Of a stretch of DNA of 64,000 bases, positions 25,082 to 33,474 are shown one piece after another (positions within the stretch are counted from its first letter, which is position 1; every line of letters starts with the position of its first letter). The position numbers and the translations under genes were made by a program. The notes under the pieces are model-generated. The model was given only the letters and a program-made list of their open reading frames with translations, was not told the origin of the DNA and did no database searches. This DNA comes from Streptomyces malaysiense (GTDB lineage: Bacteria > Actinomycetota > Actinomycetes > Streptomycetales > Streptomycetaceae), in assembly GCF_000980885.2 (NCBI RefSeq), contig NZ_LBDA02000008.1:1-64000 (forward strand), read 5' to 3'.

Positions 25082-28000
25082 GTGGACGGGGACGACGCGG
25101 TCGCCGGGCGGCGTGCGCTGGCGGCGGTCAGGCAGCGCATCGCGGAGTTCGGCGAGACCCGGGATCCCGGCCTGCTGACCTGTCCGGAGGCGGACACCGA
25201 CCGGGCCGCCCTCGTCGCCGCGACGGACCTGGAGGCCGATGCCGGGTCCCGCAGCGCCCTGGGGGTCCTGCACTGGCTCCGGCACCTGGTCCTGAACCGT
25301 GATCCGGACGAACTGGCGCGGGCGGTCGCCCTGCTCGCCCCGCTGTGCGAGAGCGCGCCGGACCTGGTGCCCGAACCGCTGCGCCGGCATCCCGCGCTCT
25401 CCCGCTCACCCGTACCCGAGCCGGCGTTCCCGGCCGCCCCGGAATCGGCGTTCGGCCATCTGGACGCCTACCGTGCCGGTGGTGATCCCGCCCGGCTCCA
25501 CGAGGCCGTACGACTCCTGCGCCGGTCGGTGGCGAGGGCGAGCGCGGCCGGGAAGGCGGAGGCGGGGCCGGACACGAGGGCGGACGCGGCGACAGCGGCG
25601 GGCGCCGGGGAGCGCGCCACCGCGCTCGCCAACCTGGGTGCCGCGCTGCTGATGCTGGCCGACCACACCGGTGAGGGCGACACCCTCGGCGGCATCCTGG
25701 ACGAGGCGCTGGCCTGTTGCCGGGAGGCCGTGAAGCTGACCCCCCGCTCCGGTTCCGCCCGTCCGGGGCGGCTCGCCAACCTCGCCCAGGCGCTGGCCGC
25801 TTCGGGGGCCCACCGGTCGCGGCGCCGTCTGCTGGAGGGGGCCCTGGCCGTCATGCGCCGGGCCGTCGCCGAGACGCCCGGCGACTCCCCGGAGCTGCCC
25901 GGCAGGCTGAGCTTCCTCGCCGACGTGCCGCACGTCTGCCACACGCGCGGCGGGGACGCCGGGCTGCTCCACGAGGCCGTGGCGATGACCCGGGCGTCGG
26001 TGGCGCCGGGCCCGGCCGGGCCGCAGTCCGACCCCAGGATCTGGACCAACCACGCCGCCGCGCTCAGCGCGCTGCACACCCGTACCCGCGACGCCGGCGT
26101 CCTCCAGGAGGCCGTCGCGGCGTGCCGCACGGCCCTGGGCCTGCTGGGGCCCCGTGACCCGGCGCGCGGCCACCCGGCGGGCAACCTCGCCATGTGTCTG
26201 CTCGCCCGGTACGAGGCGTCCGGTGACACGGAGGCACTGGCCGAGGCGGAGACCCTGCTGCGGGACGCCTGCGCGGCGCGGGGCACCGCCCCGCCGGTCC
26301 GGTTCGCCCTGCTGTCGGGGCTGGGACTGGTGCTGCGCTCCCGCGCCGAGGTGACCGGTGATCCCGACCTCCTCGCCGAGGCCGTCGCCGTCGGCCGGGT
26401 GTCGCTCACCGGGCCGCTGAGCCCGGCCCACCGGGTGGCGGCCCTCGCCAACCTGAGCCTGTCGCTGCACCTGTCGTACCGGGCGACCGGGGACACCGCC
26501 CTGCTGGAGGAGGCGGTGGCCCGGGGCGCCGCCGCGGTGGCGTCGACCCCGGACGCCCATCCCGACCGGGCCGGCCGGCTGGCGAACCTCGGGATCGTGC
26601 TGCGCGGCGCGGCGGAGCGGACCGGCGACCTCGCGCAGGCCGAGCGGGGCATCGCGGTGTGCCGGGAGGCCGCGTCCCGTATGCCCGACACCGACCCGGA
26701 CCGTCCCGCGGTCCTGAGCACGCTCGGGTTGCTGCTGCGGCTGCTCGGGGCCGCCGGGGACCACGACAGCCTGCGCGAGGCGGTGCGCGTGATGACCGAG
26801 GTGGCCGACACCACCGGGGAGGGCGACCCGGACCTGCCGGGCCGGCTGTCCAACCTGATGATCGTGCTGCGCGCCCAGTACGAGGCCTCCGGCGCGGTGA
26901 CGGCCCTGCACGACGCGGTCACGGCGGGGCGCCGGGCGCTGGCCGCGCTGCCGCCCGGCCACGGCAACCGGCCCTCGGTGCTGGCGAATCTGGGGCTCGC
27001 CCTGTCCACGCTCGCCTCCCGGACGGGCGACGACGGCACGCTCGCCGAGGCGGCCGAGGTCTACGCGCAGGCGTCCCGCGGTCCCGGCGCCCCGGTCGTG
27101 CTGCGGATCTGGGCGCTGCGCGAAGAGGCCAGGATCGTCGCGCGGCGGGGCGATCCGGGGGCCGCCCTGCCGCTGCTGGAGACGGCCGTGTCCCTGCTGC
27201 CCCGGCTGGCCGGGCGCGCTCTGGACCGGCCCGACCGCGACCACGCGCTGGGGCGGGTCGGCGGCCTCGCGGCGCAGGTCGTGGCGACGGCGGTGGCGGC
27301 AGGCCGGGTGGCGTACGGGGTGGGGCTGCTGGAGCGGGCGCGGGGCGTGCTGCTGACCGAGTCCATCCTGGAACGGTCGGCGGACCTGGCGGCGCTCACC
27401 GCCGTCGCGCCCGAACTGGCCGCGGAGTTCACGCGGTTGCGGCAGGAGTACGCCGCCGACGCCGGACCGGGCGGCGACCTGTACACCCCCGACGGGTCCC
27501 GGGCCGCCGCCGCGGCCACCCGCCGGGCCCGGCTGGACGAGCGGTGGAACGCGCTGCTCGCCCGGATCCGGGAGCAGGACGGGATGCGGGACTTCCTGGA
27601 CCCCGGACCGCCCGCCGAGCCGCACCGCACGTCCGCGGACGGCCCGTTGGTGTACGTGTACGCGGCCGAGGAGGCGGGCGGCGCGGTGATCCTGCCGGCC
27701 GCGGGGCCGCCCCGGCACGTGCCCTGCGAGGGCGTCACGGCGGCGGCCGCGGCGCACCGGGCCGAGGCGTTCGACACCGCGGTACGCGCGGCCTCGACGG
27801 CCGCCGGGTACGGCGAACGGCTGCGCGCCCACCGGGAGATGAGCCGGGTGCTGGAATGGCTGTGGGACACCGTGGCGGAGCCGGTGCTGACGGCGCTGGC
27901 GGACACGGAGGGGACGGACGGGACGGACGGGACGGACGGGGCGGGCGGAGGCGTCGGGGGCCCGGCCGGTGCGGCCGAGGGCGGTAGGGCCGGGGACGGC

Positions 28001-28831
28001 GGGGACGGCGGCGGTACGGTCGCCGACCGGCTGTGGTGGTGTCCGATCGGGGTGTTCACGACGCTGCCGCTGCACGCCGCCGGGTACCACCGTCAGCGGT
28101 CCGGACGTACCGTCATGGACCGGACGACCAGCTCGTACACGCCGACGCTGCGCGCCCTCGACTACGCACGCGGGGGCGTCGGCCCGGACGCGGACACCGT
28201 CCCCGGAACGGAGGCCGGCCCGGATGTGCCGGGTGCCCCGCTCGTGGTGTCGGTGGCCGAGCCCCCCGACGCGCCCCCGCTGCCGGGGGCGGAACGGGAG
28301 ACCGAGGCGCTGCGGGTGCTGCTGCCCGACTGCACGGTGCTGAGGGCGGCCGACGCCGGGCACGACGCGGTGCTGACCGCCCTGGAGGCGCGCCGCACCG
28401 TCCACTTCGCCTGCCACGCCGTCGCCGACCGCCGGGTGCCGTCCCGGAGCAGGCTCCTGCTCTACGACCACCGGGAGCGGCCGCTGACGGTCCGTGAGAT
28501 CGCCGGGGTGTCGAACCCGGCGGGCGCGCTCTGCTACCTGTCCGCCTGTGCCACCACGATGTCGGCGCCCCGGCTGGCCGACGAGTTCGTGCACATCACG
28601 TCGGCGTTCCAACTGGCCGGGTTCTCCCATGTGATCGGCACGCTGTGGCCGGTGAGCGACGTGCACGCGGCCACGGTCGCGACCCGCTGTTACGAAGCCC
28701 TGCGGGGACCCGGGGGAACGCTGGAGACCTGGCGTGCCGCCGCGGCCGTCTCGGCCGCCGCCCGGTCGGTGCGGGATCTCATGCCGGGGTCCCCGCTGCA
28801 CTGGGCGGGCCATGTCCACTGGGGGGCGTGA
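25082..28831 (+). CDS. TPR-repeat protein with C-terminal CHAT protease
   Basis: The 1249-residue protein has a long array of TPR-like repeats (about residues 100-790), each containing an LANLG/LSNL-type turn and a GD-x-x-LLxEAV motif, followed by a CHAT domain (about 830-1245). CHAT is a caspase-like cysteine peptidase. The predicted catalytic pair is His1112 in HFACHAV and Cys1156 in LSACATT, 44 residues apart as usual. A low-complexity Gly/Thr/Asp linker (about residues 940-980) interrupts the CHAT domain. GTG 25082 follows a GGAAGG sequence. TPR-CHAT proteins act as proteases in bacterial conflict systems, where TPRs sense a partner or target. The gene overlaps the 3' end of the convergent NB-ARC gene by 53 bp. 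Confidence 0.85.
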   Translation: MDGDDAVAGRRALAAVRQRIAEFGETRDPGLLTCPEADTDRAALVAATDLEADAGSRSALGVLHWLRHLVLNRDPDELARAVALLAPLCESAPDLVPEPLRRHPALSRSPVPEPAFPAAPESAFGHLDAYRAGGDPARLHEAVRLLRRSVARASAAGKAEAGPDTRADAATAAGAGERATALANLGAALLMLADHTGEGDTLGGILDEALACCREAVKLTPRSGSARPGRLANLAQALAASGAHRSRRRLLEGALAVMRRAVAETPGDSPELPGRLSFLADVPHVCHTRGGDAGLLHEAVAMTRASVAPGPAGPQSDPRIWTNHAAALSALHTRTRDAGVLQEAVAACRTALGLLGPRDPARGHPAGNLAMCLLARYEASGDTEALAEAETLLRDACAARGTAPPVRFALLSGLGLVLRSRAEVTGDPDLLAEAVAVGRVSLTGPLSPAHRVAALANLSLSLHLSYRATGDTALLEEAVARGAAAVASTPDAHPDRAGRLANLGIVLRGAAERTGDLAQAERGIAVCREAASRMPDTDPDRPAVLSTLGLLLRLLGAAGDHDSLREAVRVMTEVADTTGEGDPDLPGRLSNLMIVLRAQYEASGAVTALHDAVTAGRRALAALPPGHGNRPSVLANLGLALSTLASRTGDDGTLAEAAEVYAQASRGPGAPVVLRIWALREEARIVARRGDPGAALPLLETAVSLLPRLAGRALDRPDRDHALGRVGGLAAQVVATAVAAGRVAYGVGLLERARGVLLTESILERSADLAALTAVAPELAAEFTRLRQEYAADAGPGGDLYTPDGSRAAAAATRRARLDERWNALLARIREQDGMRDFLDPGPPAEPHRTSADGPLVYVYAAEEAGGAVILPAAGPPRHVPCEGVTAAAAAHRAEAFDTAVRAASTAAGYGERLRAHREMSRVLEWLWDTVAEPVLTALADTEGTDGTDGTDGAGGGVGGPAGAAEGGRAGDGGDGGGTVADRLWWCPIGVFTTLPLHAAGYHRQRSGRTVMDRTTSSYTPTLRALDYARGGVGPDADTVPGTEAGPDVPGAPLVVSVAEPPDAPPLPGAERETEALRVLLPDCTVLRAADAGHDAVLTALEARRTVHFACHAVADRRVPSRSRLLLYDHRERPLTVREIAGVSNPAGALCYLSACATTMSAPRLADEFVHITSAFQLAGFSHVIGTLWPVSDVHAATVATRCYEALRGPGGTLETWRAAAAVSAAARSVRDLMPGSPLHWAGHVHWGA

Positions 28832-31220
28832 GGACGGGTACGCCGAGGCCGGCCGCGTCGGCGGCGACGCGAGCCGCCTCCCGCTCCGCTCGCAGCGCGG
28901 TGAACCGCCACCGGGCCGCGTCGAGATGCCAGCCGGCCCGCCTCCGCCGGTCCGGTCCCTCGGCGGCGGCCAGCAGCCCGAGTCCGTGGTGGGCGCGGGC
29001 CCGTTCGTAGGCGCTGCCGCAGTCGCGCGCGGCCTCCAGGGCGCGGACGAAGTGCCGGGCGGCCTCCCGGGCCCGGCCGTCCCGCGCCGCGAACTCGCCC
29101 CGCACGTTCAACGCCATCGCCGCGTCCAGGCGCATGTCCAGCGCCGTGAACAGGGCCAGCGCCTCGGCCAGGTGCTCCTCGGCGGCCTGCCCGAGGCCGG
29201 CGGCCCGTTCCATCACCGCCGCGTCGCGCAGCGCGATGGCCAGGTTGCGCGGCAGGCCGTTGCCCCGCCGGAACGCGAGCACCGTGTGCTGCTCGGCGAC
29301 GGCCTGAGCGTGTCTGCCGCGCTGGTGCAGCACCCAGGCGTGGTGGGCGAGCGCGGTCGTCTCGGCGAACGGGTCGCCGCCGGCGCGCGCCGCGGTGATC
29401 GCCCGGTCGAGCAGTTCCTCCGCGGGTTCGAGCAGGCCGCGGGTGGAGTGGGACAGGGCCGCGTTGCCCAGTGAGGTGGCCTCGGCGATCCGGTCCCCGC
29501 AGGCGCGGGCCGCCTCGACGGCCCAGGCGTGCGAGCGGTCCCAGGCGTCCCAGTGTCTGCCGAGGAAGCAGACACCGCGCAGCGCGTACGCCAACTGCCA
29601 GCAGTGGGCGTCCAGTCCGTGCCGCCGGGCGGTGCCGCACAGCCCGGTGAGCGCGCCCAGGTTGTCGGTGAGCCAGGTCAGGGCGTCCTCGTAGTCGGCG
29701 AAGGCACGGTCACCGGGCCGAGCCGGGCCCGCCGCCGACGGGAAGCGGTGGCGGTGCGGGCTGATCAGCAGATCGGCCTCGGCGCAGCCGCGCAGGGTGT
29801 GGTCGAGCAGCGCCCGCAGCGCGGCGGCCGGGCCTTCGGCGGCGAGCCGGGAGACGGCGGTGGTGCGGCTGTACGCGCCGACGAGGTCGTGGAACCGGTA
29901 GCGGTCCGCCGTGGCCCGCAGCAGCAGACCGGCGTCGTGCAGCCCCTCCAGCCTGCGGCGGGCCCGGCCGGGGGAGATCCGCGCGAGCGCGGCGGCGGTC
30001 AGCGCGTCGAAGGGCTCGTCGGGGTGCAGCCCGAGGAGCGCGAACATCTCGCGCTGCTCCGCGGGAAGGGCGGACAGGGACGATTCCAGGACGGCGACGA
30101 CGCTGCGTTCGCCGTCGTCCAGTTCGGCCGGCCGCTCGTACTCGTCGGCCAGCCGGCTGGCCAGTTCGCGCAGGGAACTGTGCCGGGCCCGCGCCGCCGC
30201 TATGCGCACGGCGAGCGGCAGATGCCCGCAGTACCGGACGATCTCCTCGCAGGCGGCCCGCGTCGCGGCCGTGTCCGGCGTCCGCGCGATCGAGCGGAAC
30301 AGGGCGAGCGAGTCGGCCGGCGGAAGCGGACCGAGCGCGAGGTGCTCGGCGTCGTCGAGGGCGGTCAGCCGGCCGCGGCTGGTCACCAGCACCGCGCAGC
30401 GCGGACCGGACGGCAGCAGGGGCAGGATCTGCCGGGTGGAACGGGCGTTGTCCAGGACCAGCAGCAGCGCCAGCTCCTCGGTCACGGCACGGAAGAGCGC
30501 CGAGCGTTCGCCGGTCTCGGCGGGCAGCTGCGCCGCGCTCACGCCCAGACGGCGCAGCAGGCGGCCGAGCGCCTCCGCGGGCGGCATCGGCTCGGTGTCC
30601 GCCGTATGGCCGTTCAGGTCGACGAAGAGGCAGCCGTCCGCGAACGCGTCCCGTACGAGCCGCGCCGTGCGCACGACCAGAGCGGTCTTACCGCTGCCCG
30701 CCATACCGTGCACGGCGAGAACGACGGGATCGCCGGGGACCACCGGGCCGGCAGCGGACGGAGCCGGCGGTTGCCCGGCCCCGGCCCCGTCCCGCGTCCC
30801 GCCGTCTCCCGTCCCGCCGGCCGGCGGCGCCGGCAGCGCCGCGAGCAGCACCGCGGTCTCGGTGTCGCGGCCCAGGAAGTGCCGGGAGAGCGAGGGCAGC
30901 CCGGAGGCGCGGCGCCGCACGGCGTCGGCGCTCGCGTGGCCGTCGGCGCCCGTGCGGCCGCCGGTGCTCTCGGCGGCCGGGTCCGGCAGGTCCGCCGCGG
31001 CCGCCGCGGGAACCAGCGCGAGGAGCGCGCCCTCGGCGTCGAGCAGCGTGTCGAGCCGCTCCGCCAGATCGGGGTCGGGGACCCGGACGCCGTTCTCGTA
31101 GCGGCTGAGCACACTGTGGTCGAGGTGCACGGCCTTGCCCAACTGGCGCTGCGACAGGCCCCGTCGCGCGCGCAGTCGCTTGAGCGAGGCGCCGAACAGG
31201 GCGGCGGGGTCCTCCACCAC
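28779..31220 (-). CDS. XRE-NB-ARC-TPR (STAND) regulator or sensor
   Basis: The 813-residue protein has an XRE-type HTH (residues 7-64, GLSQRQLGKAVHLDHSVLSRYENG), a Pro/Gly-rich linker, an NB-ARC-type STAND ATPase starting at about residue 112 with P-loop HGMAGSGKT (171-179), LLVLDNA Walker B and the GHLPLAVRIAA GxP motif, then TPR-like helices to the C-terminus. Such proteins bind ATP and oligomerise or open on sensing a ligand. With an HTH they may control transcription (AfsR-like without the SARP domain) or act as an immune switch. Two tandem GTG codons follow an AAGGGGGG RBS; the first is chosen. The gene is divergent from the HIT operon and convergent with the CHAT gene. Confidence 0.82.
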   Translation of the reverse strand: MVEDPAALFGASLKRLRARRGLSQRQLGKAVHLDHSVLSRYENGVRVPDPDLAERLDTLLDAEGALLALVPAAAAADLPDPAAESTGGRTGADGHASADAVRRRASGLPSLSRHFLGRDTETAVLLAALPAPPAGGTGDGGTRDGAGAGQPPAPSAAGPVVPGDPVVLAVHGMAGSGKTALVVRTARLVRDAFADGCLFVDLNGHTADTEPMPPAEALGRLLRRLGVSAAQLPAETGERSALFRAVTEELALLLVLDNARSTRQILPLLPSGPRCAVLVTSRGRLTALDDAEHLALGPLPPADSLALFRSIARTPDTAATRAACEEIVRYCGHLPLAVRIAAARARHSSLRELASRLADEYERPAELDDGERSVVAVLESSLSALPAEQREMFALLGLHPDEPFDALTAAALARISPGRARRRLEGLHDAGLLLRATADRYRFHDLVGAYSRTTAVSRLAAEGPAAALRALLDHTLRGCAEADLLISPHRHRFPSAAGPARPGDRAFADYEDALTWLTDNLGALTGLCGTARRHGLDAHCWQLAYALRGVCFLGRHWDAWDRSHAWAVEAARACGDRIAEATSLGNAALSHSTRGLLEPAEELLDRAITAARAGGDPFAETTALAHHAWVLHQRGRHAQAVAEQHTVLAFRRGNGLPRNLAIALRDAAVMERAAGLGQAAEEHLAEALALFTALDMRLDAAMALNVRGEFAARDGRAREAARHFVRALEAARDCGSAYERARAHHGLGLLAAAEGPDRRRRAGWHLDAARWRFTALRAEREAARVAADAAGLGVPVLTPPSGHGPPSAAGTPA

Positions 31221-31463
31221 GGCCTCGGTCCCCCCTTGCACTCGTCGCGGCGGTGCGCGCGTGCGGGCACCAGGGGCACCACGGCCGCACCGCCGGTCCC
31301 CTGTGCGCCGCGCCCGCGGCTTGCCAGCATCGTGGTGACGCCGCGGCCCGGCGCGTGCCCGTCTGCTCATGGTCGCACGCGACACCGCGCCGCCGGCGCC
31401 GTTCCGCCCGCCCGAGCCGCTCCGGCGCAGTCCGCCCCGCAACCCGACGGAGATGACCGCCCC

Positions 31464-32093
31464 ATGGCGTTTACGACCACCGCCCCCGACCGCTCGGACT
31501 GCGAACTGTGCACCGCCGCTGTCGGCATGACGCCCCGTCACTTTCCGCAGCCGGTGAACAGGGTGCTGCTGCGCAGCCGGCACTTCGTGGTGGTGCCGGC
31601 GCTGGGCCCGCTGGTGCCGGGGCACGCCCTGGTGGTCGGCCGGCGCCACGCGGGCGGACTGCTGACCACGGCCGACCGGGTGCAGGCGGACTACGAACGG
31701 CTGGCGTCCCGGCTGCGCGCCCACTGCGCGCTGCTGGGCAGGGACCTCCTGGAACTGGAGCACGGCGGGACGACAACCGGCGGCCGGGGCCCGTGCATCG
31801 ACCACACCCATGTGCATCTGCTGCCGGGGCTGAGCCACTGCATCGACGTGCTGGAAGGGCGGCTGCCCCGCTGGGAGGCGGCACCGCCCGCCGAAGCGGC
31901 CGCCCGGCCCTACCTGTGGGTGCGCAACGCGGCGGAGACCCGCTGGTACGACGCCACCCGGGCGATCGGGCAGGAGGCCCGGCGGGCGATCGGCCGCGCG
32001 CTGCAGATCGACGACTGGGACTGGGCGCTCAGCCCCGGCTGGGACATGATCAAGGAGACGATCGGCTTTTGGACACGGCATCCGCACGCGTGA
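31464..32093 (+). CDS. HIT-family nucleotide hydrolase/transferase
   Basis: The 209-residue protein shows the histidine-triad motif HTHVHLLP (His114/116/118) and an N-terminal CELC zinc pair typical of HIT proteins. HIT enzymes hydrolyse or transfer nucleoside monophosphates from substrates such as AMP-amides or dinucleoside polyphosphates. The C-terminal 70 residues extend beyond the usual HIT length (110-150) and are unrecognised. Its stop overlaps the next start (TGATG), so it is co-translated with a phosphoribosyltransferase and then a phosphatase. This points to handling of a nucleotide-like molecule. Confidence 0.85.
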   Translation: MAFTTTAPDRSDCELCTAAVGMTPRHFPQPVNRVLLRSRHFVVVPALGPLVPGHALVVGRRHAGGLLTTADRVQADYERLASRLRAHCALLGRDLLELEHGGTTTGGRGPCIDHTHVHLLPGLSHCIDVLEGRLPRWEAAPPAEAAARPYLWVRNAAETRWYDATRAIGQEARRAIGRALQIDDWDWALSPGWDMIKETIGFWTRHPHA

Positions 32094-32734
32094 TGGACGG
32101 CACCGGGATCGAGGCGTTCACCTCGACCGACACCTGCTACGAGTTCCTGACGGCGTATCTGCCGTATCTCGGGCGGACCTCGCCGTACGTCTTCCGCTTC
32201 CCCTGCCCGGTCACCGCACGGCAGCTGGAGATCATCGGCGGGCGGGGGGCCGCGGTCGTCGCCGCGGCCGGCGACGGCCGCCCGCCGCACCTCGTGGGGG
32301 TGGCCTCCCGCGGCATCCCGCCGGCCACGGCGATCGCCCGGCACCTCGGCGGCGACGACGTCCTGCTGTCCACCGTCGGCGGGGACGGCTCCGTCGAGCA
32401 CGTCGCCCGGCCGGGCCCCGGTCACTTCACCGTGGTGGTGGACAACTCGGTCGTGACCGGTGCCACCGCCGAGACGACCACGCGGGCGCTGTCCCGGATC
32501 GGGGTACGGCCCCGGCTGTGGGTCCGTTTCTTCGACCGGGAGGAACTGGACACGGACGGCGTGGATCCGACCCGGGCGGTGGAGGCCCGCATCGGCTGCC
32601 CCATCAGTTCGGTGTTCGCGCTGCGGGACCTGCTGCGCGCGGAGAGACGGCCGGCCGAACGCGCGGTGCTGGCCGGCTACGCCGCCGCGCACGGCACCGC
32701 GTCGGTGCGTGCCTGGCTGGAAGCGGCCGGATGA
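32093..32734 (+). CDS. Phosphoribosyltransferase-like protein
   Basis: The 213-residue protein contains a PRPP-binding motif of type I phosphoribosyltransferases (VVVDNSVVTGAT, residues 114-125) and a preceding GVASRGIPPATAIA strand-loop, like orotate PRTases. It should join PRPP with a base or other acceptor, or the reverse. The second acid of the PRPP motif (usually DD or ED) is Asn here (DN), which is tolerated in some members but could alter activity. It is coupled to the HIT gene (1-nt overlap, TGATG) and to the phosphatase gene (ATGA). It is not part of a recognisable purine or pyrimidine operon. Confidence 0.75.
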   Translation: MDGTGIEAFTSTDTCYEFLTAYLPYLGRTSPYVFRFPCPVTARQLEIIGGRGAAVVAAAGDGRPPHLVGVASRGIPPATAIARHLGGDDVLLSTVGGDGSVEHVARPGPGHFTVVVDNSVVTGATAETTTRALSRIGVRPRLWVRFFDREELDTDGVDPTRAVEARIGCPISSVFALRDLLRAERRPAERAVLAGYAAAHGTASVRAWLEAAG

Positions 32735-33474
32735 CGCGGGCGGGCGCCGGGGACGCGGACGACGGGACGACGGCCGGGTGCGCGCCGGCGCCAGGAGGGG
32801 CGCCCGGGGAGCGGCGGCTGGTCCTGGTACGGCACGGCGAGAGCGAGGCCAACGCCGGCCGGCCGTGCCCCGACCCCTGCTCCTCGCCGCTGACGGCGCG
32901 GGGGCTGCGGCAGGCGGAGCGGGTGGCGCACGGCTGGCGGGCGGCTCCCGGACTGATCGTGACGTCCTCGTTCGTCCGGGCCCGCCAGACGGCCGGGGCG
33001 ACGGCACGCCGGTTCCCCGGCGTGCCGTGCCGGGTCTGGCCGGTGGGCGAGTTCCGCTACCTGTCCGGTCCGCCGGCGCGGCTCGCCTCGCCGGCCGGGC
33101 GACGGCCCCTGGCCGACGCGTACTGGCGGCGGGCGGATCCGCGGCACCGGGACGGTCCCGGCGCGGAGTCCTTCCAGGAACTGCTGGAGCGCGCGGCCCG
33201 GTTCCTGCGCCGGGCGGCCGGCCTGCCGTACGGGGCCGGTCCGGACGCCGCGGTGACCGTCGTCTTCACCCATGAGCTGTTCATGCGTGCCGTGTTGTGG
33301 CGGACCCTGCTGCCGGACCGTCCCGTGGACCCGGACGCGATGAGCGCCTTCCACGGCTGGCGCCGGTCACTGCCGATCGGCAACACCGGTGTCGTACAGC
33401 TCGCCGTGGACGAGGAGTTCGGCGTACGGCTCAAGTCCGTGGGTGAAGGAGGAGCGGGCGTCGAAGCGCCGTGA
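32731..33474 (+). CDS. Histidine phosphatase (phosphoglycerate-mutase-like)
   Basis: The 247-residue protein has the RHG signature LVRHGESEAN (RHG at residues 34-36), the catalytic phospho-His site, plus the second His in VVFTHELFMR. The branch includes CobC-type and nucleotide-sugar phosphatases. The first 25 residues are low complexity and probably disordered. As third gene of the coupled HIT-PRTase operon it could dephosphorylate the PRTase product. Its last 108 bp overlap the 3' end of the convergent ThiL-like gene. Confidence 0.82.
   Translation: MTRAGAGDADDGTTAGCAPAPGGAPGERRLVLVRHGESEANAGRPCPDPCSSPLTARGLRQAERVAHGWRAAPGLIVTSSFVRARQTAGATARRFPGVPCRVWPVGEFRYLSGPPARLASPAGRRPLADAYWRRADPRHRDGPGAESFQELLERAARFLRRAAGLPYGAGPDAAVTVVFTHELFMRAVLWRTLLPDRPVDPDAMSAFHGWRRSLPIGNTGVVQLAVDEEFGVRLKSVGEGGAGVEAP

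Noticed and set aside
27905..27940. Short GGGACGGAC repeats, considered as a separate repeat element
   Set aside because: They encode a Gly/Thr/Asp linker inside the CHAT gene and keep the frame, so they are part of the coding sequence.
25406..28819. 1137-residue minus-strand frame opposite the TPR-CHAT gene
   Set aside because: Its repetitive Gln/Arg/Gly content mirrors the TPR repeats of the real gene; no family signal.
29529..32093. 854-residue open frame on the plus strand across the NB-ARC gene
   Set aside because: It is antisense to a protein with clear HTH, P-loop and TPR motifs, and its own composition (Arg/Gly/Gln-rich, no motif) is that of a GC-rich shadow frame. The HIT gene at its 3' part is in a different frame.
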